A DNA stretch of 64,000 nt from JABWBD01 sp040768665 (GTDB lineage: Bacteria; Planctomycetota; Planctomycetia; Pirellulales; Thermoguttaceae). The notes beneath the pieces were generated by a model. It saw only the letters and a list, made by a program, of their open reading frames with translations. It was not told the origin of the DNA and ran no database searches. The DNA is taken from contig JAXGMN010000034.1 in the NCBI GenBank assembly GCA_040768665.1, positions 1 to 64,000 on the forward strand. The letters are read 5' to 3'. A program made the position numbers and the translations under genes. This document shows, piece after piece, positions 26,687-35,394 of the stretch. Each line of letters starts with the position of its first letter. Within the stretch, counting starts at the first letter, position 1.

Positions 26687-27043
26687 GGCAGGTCTCCTGT
26701 CTTCTTCGAGAATCGTCCCGGTACTCGGTTGCGCCAAATACCTCGGTCTGCCCGATTCGCAGGCTCGGACCGGCCTGATGAAAAAGGAAACAGGCACCAC
26801 AAGTCATTGTGGGTAACGGGAACCTGAAATCGAAGGTTCTGCGGAGCCACCACTCTTTTTCATCACCCGCAGGCGCGGACCGCCCGCACTGAGTATGGCG
26901 GAGGGCGGAATGCCTGTAAAGTGGCGGCCCTTGACGACTGTCGGTGTTCGAAATACGTTCAGAGAGGAAAACGGATCCGGCCCGTCGGCCGGCGCGACTC
27001 GCCGGATCGCGGCCGCTGCTTCAAGACACCACGGAGGCCCATC
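26687..27043. other. Divergent intergenic region with a degenerate family 2 palindrome
   Basis: Between the URO-D-like gene and the nitroreductase. The arms GATGAAAAAGGAAACAGGCAC and CTCTTTTTCATC (26775-26868) are visible; otherwise nothing is recognised. Confidence 0.5.
26775..26868. repeat. Family 2 palindromic element, degenerate
   Basis: Outer arms TGATGAAAAAGG and CTTTTTCATCA with AGGCACCACAAG and TTCTGCGGAGCCA inside; both GGGGAC blocks have decayed. Confidence 0.65.
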
Positions 27044-27562
27044 ATGAACCCACGCCTGAACTACCTGTTCTCACGCCGCAGTGTTCGCGTCTATCAGCCG
27101 AAGGAAGTGCCGGATGATCTGGTGCACGATCTTTTGGAGGCGGCGATGGCCGCGCCGTCTGCGGCTGCCAAGGACCCGTGGGAGTTTGTTGTCGTCCGCA
27201 ACCGGGATTTGCTGGCCGGGATCGCCGGCGGCCTGCCGAATGGAAGGATGTTGGCCGATGCAGCAGTCGGCGTGGTCGTTTGCGGCGATCTGCGCCGCGC
27301 GCACGATCGGCAGTTGTCGTATCTCCTGCAGGACTGCGGTGCGGCGATCGAAAACCTCTTGCTGGCTGCCGCCAGCACGGGCCTCGGTGCGTGCTGGCTC
27401 GGCGTTCACCCGCGGGAAGACCGCATGCAACACATCCGGTCGCTCCTGAACGTACCGGAGGAGGTTGTGCCGGTATCGGTGATTGCGGTTGGCTGGCCGG
27501 CGGAATCGCACGAGCCCCGAACCCGCTACCGGAGCGACGCGGTCCACCGGGAAACCTGGTAG
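27044..27562 (+). CDS. Nitroreductase family protein
   Basis: 172 residues from ATG at 27044, with GGAGG seven bases upstream. FSRRSVRVYQPKEVPDDLV near the start (the R-R-S-x-R FMN contact), AAMAAPSAAAKDPWEFVVV and GLGACWLGVHPRE are standard for the FMN-dependent nitroreductase fold. It is short, like the minimal subfamily often linked to NAD(P)H-dependent reduction of quinones, nitro compounds or flavins. No operon partner is close. Confidence 0.88.
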   Translation: MNPRLNYLFSRRSVRVYQPKEVPDDLVHDLLEAAMAAPSAAAKDPWEFVVVRNRDLLAGIAGGLPNGRMLADAAVGVVVCGDLRRAHDRQLSYLLQDCGAAIENLLLAAASTGLGACWLGVHPREDRMQHIRSLLNVPEEVVPVSVIAVGWPAESHEPRTRYRSDAVHRETW

Positions 27563-27598
27563 AGCCGCGGCGCGCCGGCGGCAAGAATGAAACAGGGT

Positions 27599-28045
27599 CT
27601 AGCGACGACCGCCTGCCACCGGCTGCTTTTTCTGTTGCTTGAGTTCCTGATAACGGGCCCGGTCACGTTGGCACTCCTCCGCCTGGCCGAGAAGCTTGAA
27701 CGTCTCGTAGCGATTCCGGTAAGCTTCGACGTACTGCGGATCCAGACGAATCGCTTCCGAAAAATCAGCGATCGCCTTTTCCAGATCGTTCATCTTCCGA
27801 CGGGCATAGCCACGGTTGTTGTATGCGCGGGCATAAGCGGCATCGATGCGAATGGCGTGGGTAAGATCGGCAACGGCCGCCTCGAAATCGCCACGGGCGA
27901 TCTGAACCGAACCGCGGTTGCAATACGCCGTTGCATAATTGGTATCGAGCCGGATCGCCTCGTCGAAGAGTTCGACGGCCCTGTCGAGATTCCCCTTCAC
28001 CCACTGCACCGTTCCGCGCCTGCAAGTGTCGATCGCCTCTTGCAT
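27599..28045 (-). CDS. Tetratricopeptide repeat protein
   Basis: 148 residues with about three to four TPR units: WVKGNLDRAVELFDEAIRLD, QIARGDFEAAVADLTHAIRI, RRKMNDLEKAIADFSEAIRL, each with the W/G/A pattern. No signal peptide, so probably cytoplasmic and used for protein contact. AGGGGG lies about six bases before the ATG. The Gln/Lys-rich tail (ELKQQKKQ) follows the last repeat. Convergent with the nitroreductase gene. Confidence 0.85.
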   Translation of the reverse strand: MQEAIDTCRRGTVQWVKGNLDRAVELFDEAIRLDTNYATAYCNRGSVQIARGDFEAAVADLTHAIRIDAAYARAYNNRGYARRKMNDLEKAIADFSEAIRLDPQYVEAYRNRYETFKLLGQAEECQRDRARYQELKQQKKQPVAGGRR

Positions 28046-28595
28046 GGCAACCCCCTGCTGGAGAAGACCGGCCTGAGATGGGAAGAGTTTCGCGTGCGAT
28101 GCCGGTCTGCTTCATCATGACGTCTCGCTGCGTGGGGTACAATCCGTGCGGTCCCAAGTGTGCGGCAGGTTTTCCTGCGTTCGAGCCGACTGCAACCAGC
28201 CGGGGTCGGTTCGCCTTAGAGCCTATCCCAGAACCGTGCGAAGAGAGGGGGACAGGCACATTTTGCTCCGAAGACTCCGCAAAATGAGCCAGTCCCCGAC
28301 GGTTTTGGGATATGCTCCTATTCCCTGACCCGTCTTTCTGGTGGAACGGATCGCCAATGCAATACCTATACACCAAATTGAGGTATCGATGGCACCCGGC
28401 CCTGCGAAATCCGCACGTCCTGCACAAGCCGTTTGATTTCCGGGACTAGAAAATTCTGCGTAGACGGATACGTTGGACGTATCCCTTAATCCTTTCGCTT
28501 CTTGCGTCGACATACTATATTGACCCGTTTCTCGGCTCGCCGTCCGCGCATCCCTGGCTAACAGCCGAATTCAATCTCCCCGGCAGGAGTATACT
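28046..28595. other. Divergent intergenic region upstream of the Pat-like gene
   Basis: 550 bases without a gene. It contains a complete family 1 palindrome (28218-28320), a short perfect hairpin (GGATACGT, 28466-28473, with its complement 28477-28484, three-base loop) and a TATATT box at 28516-28521 that could be the -10 of the Pat-like gene, though no good -35 is seen. Confidence 0.5.
28218..28320. repeat. Family 1 palindromic element, complete
   Basis: AGAGCCTATCCCAGAACC at the left pairs with GGTTTTGGGATATGCTCC at the right; inside are GGGGACAGGCACATTTTGC and GCAAAATGAGCCAGTCCCC. Confidence 0.9.
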
Positions 28596-30191
28596 GTGAG
28601 TATTCTGAACCTCGACAAGATCTTTGACCCGCACCGCGTTGCCGTCATAGGGGCCAGCGATACGCCGACCAGCGTCGGCTACACGGTACTTCGAAACCTG
28701 ATCGGTTCCGGATTCCGCGGAGTTGTTTATCCAGTAAATCCCAAGCGGGAGTCGGTCCAAGGAATTCAGGCGTATAAAGACGTTTTCAGCCTGCCCCACG
28801 CGCCCGACCTGGCAGTGATATGCACACCGGCCATTAGCGTGCCAGCCCTGGTGCGATCGCTCGGAGAGGTCGGCACGCGCGGCATCGTCATTATTTCTGC
28901 CGGGTTTCGCGAGATCGGTGAAGAAGGCCGAAAGCTCGAGCAGCAGGTCATCGAGGAACAGAGGAAATTCGACGACATGCGTATCCTCGGGCCGAACTGC
29001 CTGGGCATCATCGTGCCGGGCATTTCGCTCAACGCAAGCTTTGCCGCCGCCACGCCGAAGAAGGGACATATCGGCTTCATCTCCCAGTCCGGGGCGCTGT
29101 GCACCTCGGTGCTCGATTGGGCAATCGACGAGGGGATCGGGTTCTCCTACTTCGTCTCGGTGGGCAACATGCTCGACGTGAGCATGGGCGATCTGATCGA
29201 CTATTTCGGATCGGCCACCGAGACCCAGTCGATCATCCTCTACATCGAGTCGATCAACGAGGCACGCGAATTCATGTCGGCCGCCCGCGCCTTCGCAAGA
29301 ACCAAGCCGATCGTGGCCTACAAGGCGGGTCGTTTTGCCGAGTCGGCCCAGGCTGCCGCCTCCCATACGGGCGCGATGGCCGGGGTCGACGCCGTGTACG
29401 AAGCCGCTTTCCAGAGGGCGGGTATCGAACGGATCTTCCAGATCGAAGACATGTTCGATTGCGCCGAACTGCTCGCCCGTCAGCAGCCTCCCAAGGGCGA
29501 TCGGCTGGCCATTCTCACCAATGCCGGCGGCCCCGGCGTCATGACGACCGACGCCCTGATCGCGCGGGATGGCAAACTCGCGGCTCTCTCGGAGGAAACG
29601 ATTCAGAAACTCAACGAGCATTTGCCGCCGTTCTGGTCCCATAACAATCCGGTCGACGTGCTCGGTGATGCTCCGCCGGAACGCTATTCAAAGGCATTGG
29701 AAGTCGTGCTTGAGGATCCCGGCGTCGACGCGGTGCTGGTCATTCTCACGCCGCAGGCAATGACCGATCCGACCGGCACCGCCGCGGCCGTCGGCCAGGT
29801 CGCCGCCGGAGGCCACAAGCCCGTCTTGGGTGCATGGATGGGCGGCAGTTCGGTCGACGAAGGGCTCCAGTTGCTCAACAAGGCTGGAATACCCAGCTAC
29901 ACGAAGCCGGAGCAGGCGGTGCGTGCTTTCATGCACCTGGTCTCCTACGCGCGCAACCTCCAGATCCTTCATGAGACGCCTCGCGACATCCCCATGTCCT
30001 TCAGCCTCGACCGGAAGCGGCTCAAGGGCGTCTTCGACACCATCCTGACGGAAGGCAGCGACATTCTCTCGGAAAACGTCTCAAAAGCCTTCCTGGAGGC
30101 CTACGAGATCCCGGTGACCAAGCCGCATCTGGCGCGCACGGCCGAGGAAGCCGTCGAAGTCGCCGAACGGCTCTGTTTCCCGTCGTCATGA
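28596..30191 (+). pseudogene. Pat-type acyl-CoA synthetase (ADP-forming)/acetyltransferase, 5' part before a frameshift
   Basis: 531 residues from GTG (CAGGAG upstream). It contains a CoA-binding domain (DPHRVAVIGASDTPTSVGY), the succinyl-CoA-ligase-like domains (GPNCLGIIVPG, FISQSGALCTS, KAGRFAESAQAAASHTGAMA with the possible phospho-His) and only the beginning of the ATP-grasp domain. The frame ends ...ERLCFPSS-stop, where the family reads on as FPVVMKIHSP. Deleting one base in the CCC run near 30178-30182 explains this: one more C would restore the frame into the next gene. Intact homologues are single proteins of about 900 residues that acetylate metabolic enzymes on lysine. Either a real mutation or a sequencing error. 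Confidence 0.8.
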
Positions 30192-31294
30192 AGATTCACT
30201 CGCCGCAAATCACGCATAAGACCGACGTCGGCGGCGTGGTCCTCAACCTCGGCAGCGCCGACGCCGTCCGCCAGGCCTTCAACAGGATGATGAAGACGGC
30301 CGGTGAAAAACGACCCGATGCGACGATCGTCGGCGTCACCGTGCAGAAGATGGTGACCTACCCCAACGGCTTCGAACTGATCATCGGCACCAAACGCGAC
30401 CCGGTTTTCGGCTCCGTCATCATGGTCGGCATGGGCGGCATCGCGGCGGAAGTCTTCCGCGACCGCGCGCTGGCCCTGCCCCCGTTGACCGAAGCGCTCG
30501 CCCGTCGCATGCTCGAGTCGCTCAAGTCGTGGCCGCTCTTGCAGGGCTATCGCGGGCGGCCGGGCGTGAACATCGACCGGCTGATCGAGATTCTCATGCG
30601 GTTTTCCTACCTCGTGGCCGACTATCCCGAGATCAAGGAGCTGGACGTCAATCCGCTCCTGGTCACCCCGGAGGACGTGGTTGCATTGGATGCTCGCGTG
30701 ATCGTCGACCGCGAGCTCGTCGTGCACACCGTCCGTCCGTACGCTCACCTCGCCATCCGCCCCTATCCGGAGGAATTCGTCACCGAGCGCCGGCTCAAGG
30801 ATGGCACGGCAGTGGTGCTGCGGCCCATCAAGCCGGAAGACGAGCCGATGTGGCACGAACTGCTGGCCGGCTGTTCGACCCAGTCGCTCTGGTTCCGGTT
30901 CAGCTATCTCTTCAAGCAGACCACGCACGAGATGGCTTCTCGCTACTGCTTCATCGATTACGACCGGGAGATCGGCATCGTCGCCGAGGTTGAGGAGGAG
31001 GGAGAGCGCAAGCTGATCGGCGTCGGCCGGCTGGTTGCCGACATGAACCACGACGCCGCCGAGTATGCCGTGATCGTCGTCGACCGCTGGCACGGCCACG
31101 GTCTTGGCGGCCTGCTCACCGACTACAGCCTCGAAGTGGCAAAGCGATGGGGCGTGCAGCGAGTCGTCGCGGAGACCTCGAAGGAGAACGCGCGTATGCT
31201 CGCCACTTTCCGCAACCGCGGCTTCGTGCTCAACGAGGAGCAGGAAGAAGACGTCGTCCTGGTCAAAAAGGACTTTGTCGACGGTCAGGCCTGA
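30188..31294 (+). pseudogene. Pat-type acyl-CoA synthetase/acetyltransferase, 3' part (ATP-grasp plus GNAT)
   Basis: 368 residues. It opens with KIHSPQITHKTDVGGVVLNL, an internal ATP-grasp segment that in relatives is preceded by more of the same domain, so the gene boundary falls inside a domain. From about residue 205 a GNAT acetyltransferase domain follows (LRPIKPEDEPMWHELL, and the acetyl-CoA loop RWHGHGLGGLL). The ATG overlaps the upstream stop as ATGA, so a coupled second protein could be made, but the split is not at a domain border as it is in genuine alpha/beta subunit pairs. Confidence 0.8.
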
Positions 31295-31307
31295 TTGCCG
31301 AGGCCCC

Positions 31308-31415
31308 TAGTGCGTCGTCCAGACTAAATTTTCGGTCGGGCACGCGATTTCGTGCGGACAATGATCAATCGCCTAGCAAGGCGCGACCCGAACTTTTAGC
31401 GTGGACAAGGCACTA
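31308..31415. repeat. Imperfect palindrome downstream of the Pat-like gene
   Basis: CTAGTGCGTCGTCCAGACTAAA at the left pairs with TTTTAGCGTGGACAAGGCACTAG at the right with several mismatches. Interior arms TTTTCGGTCGGGC and GCGCGACCCGAA also pair partly. It resembles none of the three other families in detail. Confidence 0.65.
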
Positions 31416-31453
31416 GCCAGCCCAGGTGCGTGTTGGTCAATGCCGGGTACGCC

Positions 31454-31621
31454 TTACGACTTCTTGGAAGTCTTGGCAAAAGCCGGGCTGATCAACTGCT
31501 CGACCTTCTTGCTGCCACACTTAGGGCACTTGATTGTCTTGTGCCGGTCGTGTTCTGCAAATGTCTGCTGCCGTGTGAACGTCTCACCACATTGTCGGCA
31601 TTCGAATTCGTAGGTCGGCAT
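31454..31621 (-). CDS. FmdB-family zinc ribbon protein
   Basis: 55 residues from ATG at 31621. MPTYEFECRQCGETFTRQQ followed by IKCPKCGSKKVEQLISP shows two CxxC pairs, the putative regulatory protein FmdB/zinc-ribbon family. Its role is unknown; members are small, probably RNA- or protein-binding. Upstream residues in the open frame (from 31663) are not conserved. Confidence 0.88.
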   Translation of the reverse strand: MPTYEFECRQCGETFTRQQTFAEHDRHKTIKCPKCGSKKVEQLISPAFAKTSKKS

Positions 31622-31867
31622 CGTGGTCCTCCACCAAATAGGGTTGCGACCGGATCGATTCACTGCCTCAGGCTATTCTAGCCGTTGCCGCCTGGTCTGT
31701 CCACGAAGCAGTCGGCGCGTAGCGCGTGCGGCTGACTCTTGGCGGAGCCGGCGAAAGCACGGTGGAATGGGTAGCCGAACTCTTGACAGTTCGTGTCTCT
31801 AGCGACTCACTCCGAAATCCCGCAAGTTCGGCTACACCCGCCAATGGAAAGTTGACGGGATACCGGC

Positions 31868-33115
31868 CTACCGGAGCTTCCGGTCTAATTCCTCCAGCGT
31901 GAATCGGACACTCACGATGTAGGGCATTTCGCCTTCGGTCCAGTGTCCGTAGGTCGTGGTGACCAACGTTCCGTCGGGGAGCAGCTCGACACCGGGATAG
32001 GCGCAGTCGGCGCCTTTGGTATTGTCCATGATGCGGACCCGGTACTGGCCTTCCTTGCCTTGGACAATGTCCTGGTAGGTGCCGACCCAGCCGACCCAGT
32101 CGCCCTTCGTGGGGCTCACGTGGGTCGTGTCGCGGAAAGTGATGAACAGCCGGCCGTCCGGGGCGTATCTTGCCGCATGCCGGTCACCCGTCAGGGCGGC
32201 GGGCAGCTCGCGAGGTTCGGTGAAACTCAGACCCTCATCGTCGCTGAAGAGGACGAAGGAATTGTGTTTTCGCGAATTCTCCCGCAACAGCACGGCGATC
32301 TGCTTGCCGTCCGGTGACCGCAACACGCCCGGCTCGCACAGGCTCGCTTCCGGCAACATGGCGATCGGTACGGGCACGCTCCAAGTGAGGCCGCCGTCCC
32401 TGGACAGCGTGGTGTAGACCCAGAACCGCCATGGCTTAGCCGCCGGAGAGGCGTGATCGCCGTGCAGGCTCTTGATGAAGTAGCGAGACGAATCGCCTCC
32501 GCGGATGAATCGCCCGTCGTCATGGAAGAAGGCCAGATAGTGGCCGGGACCGGTCTTCAGATCGATTACGGTGGCCATGGTGACCACGCCGCCAAAGTCA
32601 CCGATGGGCTTGAGTTCACTCCAGGTCGCCCCGTCGTCTTCCGTGACGGCCATGCGGATCGGGTACAAGCCGCTAAACATGATGATTCGTTTCTTTCCGG
32701 CCGGGTCGACGACGCGGTGCAGCGTGGGCACTTCCAGCGAGGTGGTCCAGTTTGCCGGCGTCGGCAGCCGGTCTGACCAGGTCAGGCCGCCGTCGGTGCT
32801 GCGCTTGTACACGATGGCCCCTCGACCATGGCCCTTGGGATAGACGATCAACATCGTTCGACCGTCTTCCAGCAGAACCGTCGTGGGATGGCCGAGATAC
32901 TGACCGGGTTCCCGGTCGACGATCACCTGGCGATGTTTCTCTCCGCTGATATCCACGATGGGGATCGTGTAGCCGGGCTCCATTTTTGACTTGATGGTCT
33001 TCGGCGGTGCGGGCGTTGTGCCCTTTTCTGGGGACGCCGCCTCGCTCGCCGGGCAAACAGTAACGGCGAGGAAAAGACACGCCGGCGCGATGGAGAGAAG
33101 GCTATGCGTTTTCAT
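31868..33115 (-). CDS. Secreted sialidase-like (Asp-box) propeller protein
   Basis: 415 residues. A signal peptide (MKTHSLLSIAPACLFLAVTV, ending near CPASEA) directs export. Four Asp-box-like turns, YKRSTDGGLTWS, VTEDDGATWS, LSRDGGLTWS and FSDDEGLSF, point to a six-bladed sialidase-type propeller. Planctomycetes use many such proteins on sulfated or sialylated polysaccharides, but the catalytic Arg triad and Tyr/Glu pair were not traced, so enzyme activity is unproven. A family 3 palindrome lies 31 bases upstream of the start. Confidence 0.8.
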   Translation of the reverse strand: MKTHSLLSIAPACLFLAVTVCPASEAASPEKGTTPAPPKTIKSKMEPGYTIPIVDISGEKHRQVIVDREPGQYLGHPTTVLLEDGRTMLIVYPKGHGRGAIVYKRSTDGGLTWSDRLPTPANWTTSLEVPTLHRVVDPAGKKRIIMFSGLYPIRMAVTEDDGATWSELKPIGDFGGVVTMATVIDLKTGPGHYLAFFHDDGRFIRGGDSSRYFIKSLHGDHASPAAKPWRFWVYTTLSRDGGLTWSVPVPIAMLPEASLCEPGVLRSPDGKQIAVLLRENSRKHNSFVLFSDDEGLSFTEPRELPAALTGDRHAARYAPDGRLFITFRDTTHVSPTKGDWVGWVGTYQDIVQGKEGQYRVRIMDNTKGADCAYPGVELLPDGTLVTTTYGHWTEGEMPYIVSVRFTLEELDRKLR

Positions 33116-33533
33116 GGTCAGGCTCCGTTCTGGTTGGTTTGCGCGCGTAACCGTTCACGCCCGCGGCTGGAGACCGGTCCATTTTTCGGCCAATTCGAGT
33201 GTTGTGGCGCCAAAGACGTCGGCCGAAAACATGAACATGTCCCGCTCTCTTCCGCCCCATGAACGGTTACATTCCGCACGGATGGTCAGCGATCACGCCC
33301 CATGATAACCTTCCGCATCCACAGTGGAAAGAAACGCCGGGGGATCGTTCGGCAATGGACCTTCGCAGATTCTTGACACGCCAGCGCAGGCAAGTTAGGG
33401 ATAGGGACATGGCCCCGGCCTGAAAAGCGGCAAACGGCCGCAGCCCGGCCGCCGTGGTCGTCCAGGCGCAGCGGCGAGCCATGGCGGTGGTTTCTATGCC
33501 GGCAACCGTCCCTCAAACCAAAGGCATCTCATC
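33116..33533. other. Divergent intergenic region between two propeller genes
   Basis: Holds a family 3 palindrome (33147-33270). On the plus strand TTGACA at 33373-33378, a 17-base spacer and TAGGGA at 33396-33401 form a weak candidate promoter for the downstream gene. No gene seen. Confidence 0.45.
33147..33270. repeat. Family 3 palindromic element, copy 3
   Basis: GTAACCGTTCACGCCCGCGG and CCCCATGAACGGTTAC bound it; GGTCCATTTTTCGGCC and GGCCGAAAACATGAACATG form inner arms. It has more substitutions than copy 1. Confidence 0.85.
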
Positions 33534-34811
33534 ATGGCGCAAGAACGACATTTCAACCGTCGCGGCTTTCTGGGCATCACTGCGGCTACGGCAGGCGGAC
33601 TCTGGGTATCGGCCAGCTATCCCCGTCGAGCCCAAGCAATGACGAGCCAATCCGATTTCCCCTCCACGGACCACTTTTGGTACCGCCTCCAGCCCGCGGG
33701 ACCCTACATCGACTCGCAACGCGATCACAAGGCGTTCGGTTTCGCGGACGGAGCCGTTTTCCTCTCGGAGGACAACGGCCGCACCTGGCCGCACCGGCTC
33801 GCTTTTCCGGAAGCCGACCACATCACGTTCAGCCGCATCTTGAAAAATGGAAACATTGTGTTCGCGACTCGCGAGCGGCTTTTTCTCAGCACCGACAATT
33901 TGAAGAGTTGCCATTCCGTCACCGTGAAAGGCACGGACGGCGCCGACTACGTCCCACACAAGCCGCAGGACCCGGAACAACCCGGCTGGTATTTCCATCC
34001 GCTCTCGGGCGTCAATTCCTGGGAAGTCAGCGGCCGTGAGATGCTCGTGTGGGGCAATTACTGCAACGTCCTCGGGGGCGCGTCGCCGGTGAACATCTAC
34101 TACTCGACCGACGGCGGGCAGACGGTCAAGATTGCGTATGCCTTCGGCCAGAATCCCCACTACCGCGACAACGGACGCCCGGGTGGAGGCCCGACGGGCA
34201 CCCTGCTCGGCGATCCGGACAACCCGGTGATTTGCCGCCACATCCACTGCGTGATGTACAACCCCGCGGAAAACGCGTTCTATGCGTGCACGGGCGATCG
34301 CGATCAGCCGGAAGGACGCGAGTGCCATTGGCTGAGAGGAACCTACGACGCGAACACCGACAAGTGGAACTGGAAGATCGTCGCCTCGGGGCCTTCGAAC
34401 TCGCGGTACAAGTCGGGCGGGATCAATTTCGCCGATGGCAAGCTCTACTGGGTTGCCGACGCAAATGGCCCCACGCCGCACGACCGGGGAATCTTTCGGT
34501 GCGACCCCGCCGACCTGGCGAACCCCGAAGCCCATACGCTCTTGTTCAACCCGGAATACGAATCGGCCAACATGATCATCCAGGACGGCGTGATCCTGGC
34601 ATCGCATTACGCGACGGCATCGCCGTACTCCACGGGATACATCGTATCGCCGGATATGGGCAAGACCTGGGCCCAGTACGACCTCGACGGATTCGGGAAG
34701 CGATCCCCCGTGCGGTTTCATGAGAAGAACAGTGAGGGCTGGTTCCGCGTCGACTTGCGATCGGGATGGATCGGACGCGCGGAGGTGATGTTCATCAAGC
34801 CGAAGAAATAG
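33534..34811 (+). CDS. Tat-exported Asp-box propeller protein
   Basis: 425 residues. The N-terminus NRRGFLGITAATAGGLWVSA is a twin-arginine signal. The mature part has Asp-box-like turns FLSEDNGRTWP, YYSTDGGQTVK and IVSPDMGKTWAQYD, and repeated beta-rich blocks, fitting a sialidase/neuraminidase superfamily propeller. It may bind or cut glycans in the periplasm. Divergent from the other propeller gene, with a palindrome in between. No ribosome site stronger than GGCATCTCATC-type sequence is seen. Confidence 0.75.
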   Translation: MAQERHFNRRGFLGITAATAGGLWVSASYPRRAQAMTSQSDFPSTDHFWYRLQPAGPYIDSQRDHKAFGFADGAVFLSEDNGRTWPHRLAFPEADHITFSRILKNGNIVFATRERLFLSTDNLKSCHSVTVKGTDGADYVPHKPQDPEQPGWYFHPLSGVNSWEVSGREMLVWGNYCNVLGGASPVNIYYSTDGGQTVKIAYAFGQNPHYRDNGRPGGGPTGTLLGDPDNPVICRHIHCVMYNPAENAFYACTGDRDQPEGRECHWLRGTYDANTDKWNWKIVASGPSNSRYKSGGINFADGKLYWVADANGPTPHDRGIFRCDPADLANPEAHTLLFNPEYESANMIIQDGVILASHYATASPYSTGYIVSPDMGKTWAQYDLDGFGKRSPVRFHEKNSEGWFRVDLRSGWIGRAEVMFIKPKK

Positions 34812-34868
34812 TCATTCCAGGCGGTCTTAGCGGCCCCGCTATAGCAACGCGGAATGCCGCGGCATCGT

Positions 34869-34957
34869 GCTGAAAAAGGGACATTCACCGCAAGCGACCC
34901 TGGGTGAATGGGACCGAAGGTGAAGGTCTTGCGGAGCCAGTCCCTTTTTCATCAGAC
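34869..34957. repeat. Family 2 palindromic element
   Basis: GCTGAAAAAGGGACATTCACC at the left and GGAGCCAGTCCCTTTTTCATC at the right; the AGGCAC block of other copies has decayed to ATTCAC. Confidence 0.75.
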
Positions 34958-35073
34958 CAGTCGCCGTCATTGAACCGCGCCGAACTTGCCATTGACACGG
35001 CTCCCCCTCGGCGATAAAAGTCGACCCAGATTGCCTGTCCCCACATCCTCATGCGTCGATTGCGAGGAAATGG

Positions 35074-35394
35074 ATGTCCTTCACGAGAAAAAGGGTTCGA
35101 GAAACGGTCGTTGGCGTGCTGGAGGCGATGAACGCGAGCGCTCCCGAGGGTGAGCAGTTGCCGATCGGCGAGACGGGAAATCTGGACGGTCTCGATTCGC
35201 TCGGTCTGGTCGAACTGGTATTTCGCCTTCAGAATGCGGTGGTCGACGAATACGGCGTGGCTGTCGCCGTGGCGGGGGAGCAGGTGCTCAATGCAGGGCA
35301 GTCGCAATCCCCTTTTCGCTCTGTGGAGAGGATCGTCGAGCATCTCGTCCGTTTGCTGGACAATGAGCTGCGCGCTGCCGAGGTCCGTTCATGA
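35074..35394 (+). CDS. Acyl carrier protein-like
   Basis: 106 residues. The attachment-site context LDGLDSLGLVELVFRL carries Ser42 within D-S-L, the site that takes the phosphopantetheine arm. Helix-rich, acidic and about 25 residues longer than the fatty-acid ACP, with a basic N-terminus (SFTRKRVRETVV). Its stop overlaps the following ketoacyl synthase start by 4 bases, so they are coupled and probably partner. No dedicated phosphopantetheinyl transferase is nearby. Confidence 0.85.
   Translation: MSFTRKRVRETVVGVLEAMNASAPEGEQLPIGETGNLDGLDSLGLVELVFRLQNAVVDEYGVAVAVAGEQVLNAGQSQSPFRSVERIVEHLVRLLDNELRAAEVRS

Noticed and set aside
30188..31294. Genuine separate beta subunit gene of an ADP-forming acyl-CoA synthetase
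   Set aside because: The split falls within the ATP-grasp domain and one base restores the joined reading, so a frameshift is the better explanation.
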